This document shows positions 5,947-10,598 of a stretch of DNA of 10,598 nucleotides, in pieces (position 1 is the stretch's first letter; each line of letters starts with the position of its first letter). The position numbers and the translations under genes were made by a program. Under the pieces are notes generated by a model. It saw only the letters and a list, made by a program, of their open reading frames with translations. It searched no databases and had not been told where the DNA came from. Origin of the DNA: DATAQC01 sp038238185 (lineage in GTDB: Bacteria; Actinomycetota; Acidimicrobiia; Acidimicrobiales; AC-14); NCBI GenBank assembly GCA_038238185.1, contig JBBRXY010000098.1:1-10598 (forward strand). The letters run 5' to 3'.

Positions 5947-6390
5947 TCATCCGGAGGTCAGGGGCACGAGGCGCTCGACCTTCCACTGCCCGCCGTCGTT
6001 GGAGAGCTCCACCGATGCCGCGGGCAGGTACCCGCCCAGGATCGGGTGCAGGGGGGCCTGGATCACGACGCGGGACCGGCCCGGCTCGGCCGGAGCGGTG
6101 TCGAGCTCGTATTCGAGGGCGTCGAGGTCGTTGCCGGCCAGGTCGGCCCGTAAACCGTTGACCAGATCCGCGAGGAACTCCTCGCGCTCGGGGCCCGAGG
6201 CGGTGCCGTCCCGCAAGCGGGCTACCAGGATCTCGTCCATGCCCCGTTTGGACGCCACCTTCAACACCGTCGTGCGCCCCTCGAGGCCCAGAAGCTCCCA
6301 GACCCGGTTGTGCTCACCCCAGACCACCGCGTCGACGAAGGCGCGCGCCGTCTGGTCGGGCGCCATGACCGGCTCAGCGTCGTTGCTCAT
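5947..6390 (-). CDS. Hydrogenase-locus protein of unknown function, possible NTF2-like fold (147 aa)
   Basis: The ATG at 6390 is preceded by GAGGAT at about 6 nt and lies 12 nt after the TPR gene, so it is co-transcribed with it. The N-terminal helix (TARAFVDAVVWGEHNRVWELLG, about 14-35) followed by mixed segments and a strand pair ending SVELSNDGGQWKVERLVPL resembles SnoaL/NTF2-like domains, which hold a helix-rich start and a curved sheet. I see no catalytic residues to rely on. No Cys, signal peptide or membrane span is present, so the protein is probably cytoplasmic. Its place in the operon suggests an assembly or stability factor for the hydrogenase. The fold is a suggestion only. Confidence 0.6.
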   Translation of the reverse strand: MSNDAEPVMAPDQTARAFVDAVVWGEHNRVWELLGLEGRTTVLKVASKRGMDEILVARLRDGTASGPEREEFLADLVNGLRADLAGNDLDALEYELDTAPAEPGRSRVVIQAPLHPILGGYLPAASVELSNDGGQWKVERLVPLTSG

Positions 6391-6402
6391 GGACGCATCC
6401 TC

Positions 6403-7755
6403 TCACGGACGCTCCCAACCCAGGCCGAGCAGGTGGTCGCGCACGAAGATCCGCTGCGGTCCCCCAAGGGCGTCGCCGATGGCCTGGTCGAGTTCGCGAT
6501 CGGCCGTCTCCCGCTCATCACCGTCGAGGGAGCGGTGCGCTTCCCAGACCGCGTCGAGGGTAACTTCCTGGACGTCACGGGGCATCTCCATGATCGTCAT
6601 CAGGATCGTCTCGTCGACGACTCGGCCGCGCAGCTCGCCCAGCTGGGCGGTGGCGAGGGCGAACTCGATCAACTGCGACCGGCCCTGTTCTGGCAAGGCG
6701 AAGTAGCGGGTGAGGCGGTCTTTCACCAGGGCGGCTCGATCGTCGCGGTTCAGGTCGGCGGCCAGATTGACGAAGTGGTCGGTTCGGCTCATGCCCGGCT
6801 CCAGCTCGTTGAGCTGCTTCTCGGTGCGCTCGAGGCTGGCATAGGCCTGACGCCACCCTTCGGCGTGGAGACGGGGATCGAGGATGGCGACCGCTTCCTC
6901 GAAGGAGGCGAGGGCCCTGCGCAGGTTGGTGAGACCTCCCAGGGATGCGTAGGCGAGCCCGAGGTTGTGCATGGCCAGAGCGTGTTGATAGGGGAAGGCC
7001 GTCCGACTGAAGATCTCCAACGACTCGGTGAAGGCTCGCACCGCCTCGAGGAGGAAGTCGCGCCGCTGCTCGGGGTTGAGCGTGGCCAGGGCGCTGCACG
7101 TGGCCCCGATGCTGTGGTGCACCAGTCCGTAGTGGTAGGGCGCATCGTCGGGGTCTAGATCGGCCCGCGCCTCCTCGTAGTCGGCGAGCGCCGCCTCCAG
7201 TCCCGCCTCCGTACCCAGGGCGGCGTGGGCCTGGCCCCTATTGTGAAGCGTCGCGACCCGGCCTCTGCGGCCCTCCGCCGTCGACGTGTCGAACAGCTCG
7301 GCAGCGACGTCGAAGGCCGTGACCGCGGACGGAAGCTCGCCCAGCTCGGTGCGCACCAGGCCGAGGTTGTTCTGGGCGGCGGCCCGCTCGGCGTCGCGGT
7401 CGCTGGCCGCGAACAGCTCCGAGGCCTGGGCGAACAGCTCGGCCGCCTTGGGGCGGTTGCCAAGTCCCCGATGGGCGGCACCGGCGGCGTTGAGCACGCG
7501 GGCGTGCTCGACCGGCTCATACCTCGGGTCGAAGATGGACGCGGCCTCGTCGAAGTTGGCCAGCGCCTTGCGCAGGCCGTCCTGGGGACTGCCGAACGGT
7601 GACTCGGCGTGGGCCAGACCGAGCCGGTAGGACAGCACGGCGAACTCGTGCGGCCGGCTCGTGCGGGGAACGAGGCGCAACTGCTTTTCGAGGTCGGCGA
7701 TGACCGCCTTGCGGTCGGGCGCGGGGGTGGAACCTCGGAGGGACTGTTCGGACAT
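6403..7755 (-). CDS. Tetratricopeptide-repeat protein of hydrogenase accessory operon (450 aa)
   Basis: I start at ATG 7755, one nt after the stop of the upstream protease gene (TGA-G-ATG). The frame stays open to 7953 but that part only overlaps the protease gene. The product has about six TPR-type helix pairs: roughly 38-76, 84-117, 124-157, 165-200, 208-249 and 257-294. They show repeated A-x-x-N-LG-A and A--F--A patterns (for example AAAQNNLGLVRTELG and AMHNLGLAYASLG). Residues about 305-450 form a further acidic helical domain ending GLGWERP. There is no signal peptide or membrane span. TPRs bind proteins, so a scaffold or chaperone for hydrogenase subunits is likely; TPR genes are, as I recall, described in group 1h hydrogenase clusters. 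The partner cannot be told from sequence. Confidence 0.88.
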   Translation of the reverse strand: MSEQSLRGSTPAPDRKAVIADLEKQLRLVPRTSRPHEFAVLSYRLGLAHAESPFGSPQDGLRKALANFDEAASIFDPRYEPVEHARVLNAAGAAHRGLGNRPKAAELFAQASELFAASDRDAERAAAQNNLGLVRTELGELPSAVTAFDVAAELFDTSTAEGRRGRVATLHNRGQAHAALGTEAGLEAALADYEEARADLDPDDAPYHYGLVHHSIGATCSALATLNPEQRRDFLLEAVRAFTESLEIFSRTAFPYQHALAMHNLGLAYASLGGLTNLRRALASFEEAVAILDPRLHAEGWRQAYASLERTEKQLNELEPGMSRTDHFVNLAADLNRDDRAALVKDRLTRYFALPEQGRSQLIEFALATAQLGELRGRVVDETILMTIMEMPRDVQEVTLDAVWEAHRSLDGDERETADRELDQAIGDALGGPQRIFVRDHLLGLGWERP

Positions 7756-7756
7756 C

Positions 7757-8416
7757 TCAGCCGCTCGAGCCGAGGACGGTCGGGGGGTCGGCCGGCCCTG
7801 GCGGAGCCAGAGAGCCATTGGCGGGAGCGGCGTAGTCGGCCAATTCCGGCGGGGGCGGCGAGGCGGCGATGACGCCGGCCGGGCCCGGTTGTGCCGCCGA
7901 GGCGGTCGGGTTCGCCGCCGACCCGGCGTCGGCCGCAAGCAGATCGTCGACATGACGGAGGATCTCGTCGATGGCCACGCCGACCGCGGCGACCACCGGC
8001 GGGGTCATCCCCTGGCCGATGGCCTCGGGATCAACGGGCTGGCAGCCCACCATGAGCAGCTTCGACGGCAGGACCCCGAGGGCTCGGGCCAGCATCATGG
8101 CCCGCTCCGGCGTGGCCAGGTGCATGTCGGCCAGGATGTCGTGGCGCTCGGTCCAGGTGAGGGCGTCGACATCGATCACCTCGGGCTCGATGAGCATGAC
8201 CTGGCCAGGTGGTCGACCGCGGTCGACGCAGTCGACGATGACCAGGGCGTCATACCCCGCCTGAAGCTCTTGCACCAACGCGATTCCCCCGATTCCGGTC
8301 TCCACCACCGACACGTCGGCCGGCAGTTCCAGCTTCTCCATCCGGTGCGCCACCTCGACGCCGAACCCGTCGTCGGCGCGCAACACGTTGCCCACCCCGG
8401 CGATCAGCACTTTCAT
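7757..8416 (-). CDS. [NiFe]-hydrogenase maturation endopeptidase (HyaD/HupD/HybD family)
   Basis: This protease cuts the C-terminal extension off the large subunit after nickel has been inserted. Residues 1-20 carry the family signature (GVGNVLRADDGFG). Residues expected to contact the metal are present: Asp16, Asp62 in IVDCVD, and His99 in DMHLATPE, matching Glu16, Asp62 and His93 of E. coli HybD. GCQPVDPE at about 124-131 is the usual later segment. The catalytic domain ends near residue 160; a Pro/Ala-rich tail of about 55 residues (AANPTASAAQPGPAG...) is extra to the family and probably disordered. The gene follows the 168-aa gene by 22 nt and is followed at 1 nt by the TPR gene. No strong ribosome binding site is seen. 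Its substrate is presumably the large subunit encoded at the head of the operon. Confidence 0.93.
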   Translation of the reverse strand: MKVLIAGVGNVLRADDGFGVEVAHRMEKLELPADVSVVETGIGGIALVQELQAGYDALVIVDCVDRGRPPGQVMLIEPEVIDVDALTWTERHDILADMHLATPERAMMLARALGVLPSKLLMVGCQPVDPEAIGQGMTPPVVAAVGVAIDEILRHVDDLLAADAGSAANPTASAAQPGPAGVIAASPPPPELADYAAPANGSLAPPGPADPPTVLGSSG

Positions 8417-8438
8417 GACGATGTCACGGAACGAAACG

Positions 8439-8945
8439 TCAAACCAACGCCCCGGTCATCGTCTCGGCCACCCGTAAGGCATACCCCTTCACGACCCACC
8501 AGGTGATGTACTCCTCCATCTCGGCCCAGCCGTTGTCGTCGATCGTGTCACGCCAGTGGCCGAGGCGATTGTTGACCTCGGAGTTGATGATGCGGTCGAG
8601 GGCGTCGAACACGTTGTCGTCGCCGAGAAGATGGCGGCCGCCGGTGTCCGAGCGCAGCTCGGCCGCGACCTGGGTGGCCATCTCATCGAGCTCGTCGAGG
8701 TCGGGGAAGGCGGTTTCGTCGGTGGCTGCCGCCAAGAGGACGTCGGCATCGTTCTCTTCGACGCAGCGGAGGCAGTATCCGTTGAGGAGTGAAGCTCCGG
8801 CCCAGATGCCAATCTCGGGAATGGGCTGGCACAGGCGCTGCTGGGCGACCGCCCGGTCGAGATAGCGCTTGGCGAGGGCGGTCAGGGGATGGGCCTGGGC
8901 CAGGGCACGGGCCCGGTACGACAGCTCCTCGGCCGTCAGCTTCAC
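8439..8945 (-). CDS. Hydrogenase-operon protein of unknown function with C-x-x-C (168 aa)
   Basis: Translation starts at GTG 8945, overlapping the previous stop by 4 nt (GTGA), so it is translationally coupled to the NifU-fusion gene. The product is mostly helical and acidic. Residues 37-62 contain Cys39 and the pair Cys58/Cys61 (GYCLRC), which could bind a metal or form a disulfide. The C-terminal part has an aromatic helix (EYITWWVVKGYALRVAETM). There is no signal peptide or true membrane span. I recognise no family. The position between a Fe-S (NifU) protein and the maturation protease supports a role in assembly or in electron transfer from the hydrogenase. Confidence 0.75.
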   Translation of the reverse strand: MKLTAEELSYRARALAQAHPLTALAKRYLDRAVAQQRLCQPIPEIGIWAGASLLNGYCLRCVEENDADVLLAAATDETAFPDLDELDEMATQVAAELRSDTGGRHLLGDDNVFDALDRIINSEVNNRLGHWRDTIDDNGWAEMEEYITWWVVKGYALRVAETMTGALV

Positions 8946-9523
8946 GTCTTCTTGCGCCCGATCTGCAGTAGCTGCACCGGTTCGGCGGCGGCCGGTGGCG
9001 GGGGCGCCTCGGCGGCGGCGTTCGGGTCGACCACCTCGAGTCTGCGGAAGTTGGGCCAGTGTTCCCGCAGGGACCGCTCCACGCCGCCGGTGAGGGTGGC
9101 CGTGGAGCTGGGGCAGCCGTCACACGAGCCGAGCATCTGGACCTTGACCACTCCGTCGATCACGCTGTCGACGGCGATGGTGCCCCCGTGGGACTCCACG
9201 AAGGGACGGATCTCCTCCAGGGCCTCGGCCACGGCGTCTTCAGCCGAGGTGTCCGTGCCCGGGCTCACGCCGAGGTCGTAGGTGCTCAGGAACGTGCCGG
9301 CGACGTCATCGCGCGCCACGGAGTCGAGGAAGATCTCACCCCGCCAGCCTCGAATGAGCTCCACCAGGCGGCCGAGCCCCTCCCGGTGGAAGGCGTCGAT
9401 CCAGTCGAGCATCTCCTCGGTCTCGTCCCGGACCAACTTGTCGGGATGGCTCAGCAACTCCTCGGCCATCTCGCCGACCACCAGCATCACCTGTGGGTAC
9501 GAGACCTCTCCGACGTCGCTCAT
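8942..9523 (-). CDS. Fusion of a hydrogenase-locus helical module to a NifU C-terminal Fe-S domain (193 aa)
   Basis: Residues about 1-85 are a helical module nearly repeated in the gene just upstream (shared EEMLDWID-FHREGL, WRGE-FL, TYDL). Residues about 95-165 are a NifU C-terminal domain: GGTIAVDSVIDGVVKVQ, then LGSCDGCPSS with Cys134 and Cys137 of the C-x-x-C that binds a [4Fe-4S] cluster, usually between two subunits. A Pro/Ala-rich linker and a basic end (IGRKKT) follow. The start ATG 9523 overlaps the preceding stop by 4 nt. NifU-domain proteins are, as I recall, found in group 1h clusters and proposed to carry electrons or clusters for the hydrogenase (the mycobacterial one has been called HhyE). 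I do not assign that symbol because I cannot align it here. Confidence 0.87.
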   Translation of the reverse strand: MSDVGEVSYPQVMLVVGEMAEELLSHPDKLVRDETEEMLDWIDAFHREGLGRLVELIRGWRGEIFLDSVARDDVAGTFLSTYDLGVSPGTDTSAEDAVAEALEEIRPFVESHGGTIAVDSVIDGVVKVQMLGSCDGCPSSTATLTGGVERSLREHWPNFRRLEVVDPNAAAEAPPPPAAAEPVQLLQIGRKKT

Positions 9524-9819
9524 GATCCGCTCCCCCTCATGCTGGCGTCGTCGAGCACGTCGGCCGTGAGGTCGTAGGTGGCCAGGAAGACGCCGGCTAT
9601 CTCGTCGGCGGAGACCGTCTCCAAGAACAGCTCACCCCGCCAACTGATGATGAGGCCGACGAGACGGGCAAGGCCCTCGCGGTGGAACGTGTCGATCCAG
9701 TCGAGCATCTCCTCGGCCCGCGCCGCCACCTTGGGGTCGGGGTTGTTGAGCAGGGAATCGGCCAATTCGCCCACCCGCTCCATGACCTCCGCATACGGCT
9801 TGTGTTCGATGTCGGTCAT
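9520..9819 (-). CDS. Stand-alone copy of the helical module of the NifU-fusion protein (99 aa)
   Basis: The product matches residues 1-85 of the NifU-fusion protein encoded next (identical EEMLDWID, FHREGL, WRGE, AG-FL-TYDL) but stops soon after TYDL with a 17-residue polar tail. It has no Cys. GAGGAG precedes the ATG at 9819, which shares 1 nt with the upstream stop (TGATG); the 3' end overlaps the NifU-fusion start by 4 nt. The pair most likely arose by tandem duplication, with either loss or gain of the NifU domain. The two could form a heterodimer through the shared module. The module itself has no function I can name. Confidence 0.82.
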   Translation of the reverse strand: MTDIEHKPYAEVMERVGELADSLLNNPDPKVAARAEEMLDWIDTFHREGLARLVGLIISWRGELFLETVSADEIAGVFLATYDLTADVLDDASMRGSGS

Positions 9820-10427
9820 CAGGTTGTCTCCTCAGCGGCCGTGCCGGCAGGTCCGGCCATTCCGGCCTCGGCCCTCACCATGGCGAGCACCTCGTCGACC
9901 TTGCCCTCGATCTCGGAGGAGAACCCGAGCCCGAAAGCCCGGTCATTCGGTTCCACTTCTATGACAACCGTACCGGCGGGGAAACCCTTCCAGTACCTCA
10001 CGACCGCCAGGGTGTGGTCGAGGTCGATGATGCCGCCGATCGCTTCGCTCAGCCGGTCGGCCACCTCCTTGTCGTCCGGGGGTGTCAGGTCGAGGATGTA
10101 GCGACGGATGGTGCCGGGAGGGTCGACATCACGCGGCATGGCGCCGACGAGAACGACCTTCTCCGGCCGTAGCTCCTTCAACCGGTGCAGCACCCGGTGG
10201 GCGGCATAGGAAAGGTCTTCCACCACAACGTCGTCAGGCCAGTCGAGACCCTCCACGCGGCGGATGAACTGCGTGCCGAAGTCGAGATCTCGCAGCCACG
10301 GCAGCCCTATGCCACCGATCAACACCCGAGCCGTCTGGCGGAGCGGCCCGGGGGGCGCGGTTCGGGCCTCCTCCGCGGCATATGCCGCGAACGGTCCCGG
10401 AGGAGGGCCCTGCCCCCCTTCGCTCAT
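9819..10427 (-). CDS. Hydrogenase maturation protease-like protein lacking metal-binding residues (202 aa)
   Basis: After a Pro/Ala-rich leader (residues 1-33), ARVLIGGIGLPWLRDLDFG (33-51) corresponds to the GxGNxL-xDDGxG start of HupD/HybD proteases. VVLVGAMPRD (91-100) corresponds to the V-x-x-D strand. DLDHTLAVVRYW (135-146) and VVIEVEP (154-160) match later segments. Two of three nickel-recognition residues are lost: Leu48 replaces the Asp/Glu and Gly95 the Asp; His138 is kept. The GN of the motif is GL. It is thus probably not an active peptidase. It is the first gene after the large subunit (4-nt ATGA overlap), so it may bind the large subunit or its tail, acting as a chaperone or scaffold. 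A canonical protease lies two kilobases further along the same operon. Confidence 0.82.
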   Translation of the reverse strand: MSEGGQGPPPGPFAAYAAEEARTAPPGPLRQTARVLIGGIGLPWLRDLDFGTQFIRRVEGLDWPDDVVVEDLSYAAHRVLHRLKELRPEKVVLVGAMPRDVDPPGTIRRYILDLTPPDDKEVADRLSEAIGGIIDLDHTLAVVRYWKGFPAGTVVIEVEPNDRAFGLGFSSEIEGKVDEVLAMVRAEAGMAGPAGTAAEETT

Positions 10428-10598
10428 TCCAGCGTGCAGCCGCAGGAGTTGACCTCCCGCACGATGACGCCCTTGCCCGTGTCCATGTGGGTGGTGCAGG
10501 GCATGCAGGGGTCGAAGCTGCGGATGGCCCGCAGGACGTCGATGCCCTTGACCTGGTCGTCGGGCACGCTTTCGAGCAGCGGCGTGTCGACGATGGCC
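10424..10598 (-). CDS. hhyL: [NiFe]-hydrogenase large subunit, C-terminal end (group 1h candidate; partial)
   Basis: Only the last 57 codons lie in the window. They contain FDPCMPCTTH, the C-terminal L2 motif DPCxxCxxH, whose two cysteines bind the Ni-Fe centre (both Cys here, TGC codons, not selenocysteine). The protease cleaves after the His in this family. After it comes a 20-residue tail (MDTGKGVIVREV...CTLE), which contains Cys-Gly-Cys near the end. The assignment to group 1h rests on the accessory genes that follow (NifU-like, TPR, protease) and is an inference, since the L1 motif and the small subunit lie outside. The stop overlaps the next gene by 4 nt. Confidence 0.9.
   Translation of the reverse strand, partial: AIVDTPLLESVPDDQVKGIDVLRAIRSFDPCMPCTTHMDTGKGVIVREVNSCGCTLE

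Noticed and set aside
7756..7953. N-terminal extension of the TPR gene
   Set aside because: The extra 66 codons overlap the protease gene and encode Arg/Pro/Thr-rich sequence; ATG 7755 gives a 1-nt spacing to the upstream stop.
10424..10598. Selenocysteine in the large subunit ([NiFeSe]-type hydrogenase)
   Set aside because: Both cysteines of DPCMPC are encoded by TGC, and no TGA occurs in the visible part before the stop.
1..10598. CRISPR arrays, tRNA and rRNA genes, phage genes
   Set aside because: No regularly spaced direct repeats, cloverleaf-like sequences, rRNA-like stretches or phage structural motifs were seen on reading both strands.

Overview
The window is GC-rich DNA with high third-position GC, several GTG starts and no sign of a viral or plasmid backbone. 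Gene content suggests an actinobacterial chromosome, perhaps near Acidimicrobiia; that placement is inference. The right half is the distal part of a group 1h (high-affinity, 'actinobacterial') [NiFe]-hydrogenase locus, read on the minus strand. It starts with the last 57 codons of the large subunit (DPCMPCTTH motif near the C-terminus).

Layout. 1-290: nothing recognisable. 290-773 (-): frameshifted, internally deleted IS66-type transposase remnant. 856-879: perfect 11-bp palindrome. 953-2848 (+): secreted beta-helix plus FG-GAP repeat protein. 2849-3050: non-coding, with two hairpins, one a perfect 13-bp stem ending the leftward unit. 3051-3666 (-): two small single-span membrane proteins. 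3667-3855: non-coding, with a possible promoter and a hairpin. 3856-4620 (-): CooC-type nickel ATPase interrupted by one in-frame TGA. 4621-4792: divergent promoter region. 4793-5014 (+): 73-residue unknown protein. 5025-5045: inverted repeat between convergent genes. 5064-10598 (-): nine hydrogenase genes, the first five with 1-4 nt stop/start overlaps and most of the rest closely packed. In transcription order these are large subunit, degenerate maturation-protease-like protein, 99-aa module, the same module fused to a NifU C-terminal domain, 168-aa unknown, canonical maturation protease, TPR protein, 147-aa NTF2-like candidate, and BirA/LplA-like protein.

The standout observation is the CooC-like gene. 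Its two halves are in the same frame, separated only by TGA at 4309-4311. Read through, they give a 254-residue protein of normal CooC length. The TGA falls where CooC has the first cysteine of its nickel-binding C-x-C motif, giving U-x-C (residues 104-106). A 7-bp hairpin with a 5-nt loop carrying G at its second position begins 13 nt after the TGA and puts the loop 20 nt downstream, matching bacterial SECIS geometry. I infer a selenocysteine-containing CooC-family metallochaperone beside a [NiFe]-hydrogenase locus.

How the genes may work together (inference): the large subunit is matured by the canonical protease, helped by a catalytically dead paralogue. The NifU-fused and unfused copies of a shared module may serve as Fe-S or electron-transfer partners. 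TPR, NTF2-like and BirA-like proteins look like assembly factors. The CooC protein would supply nickel.
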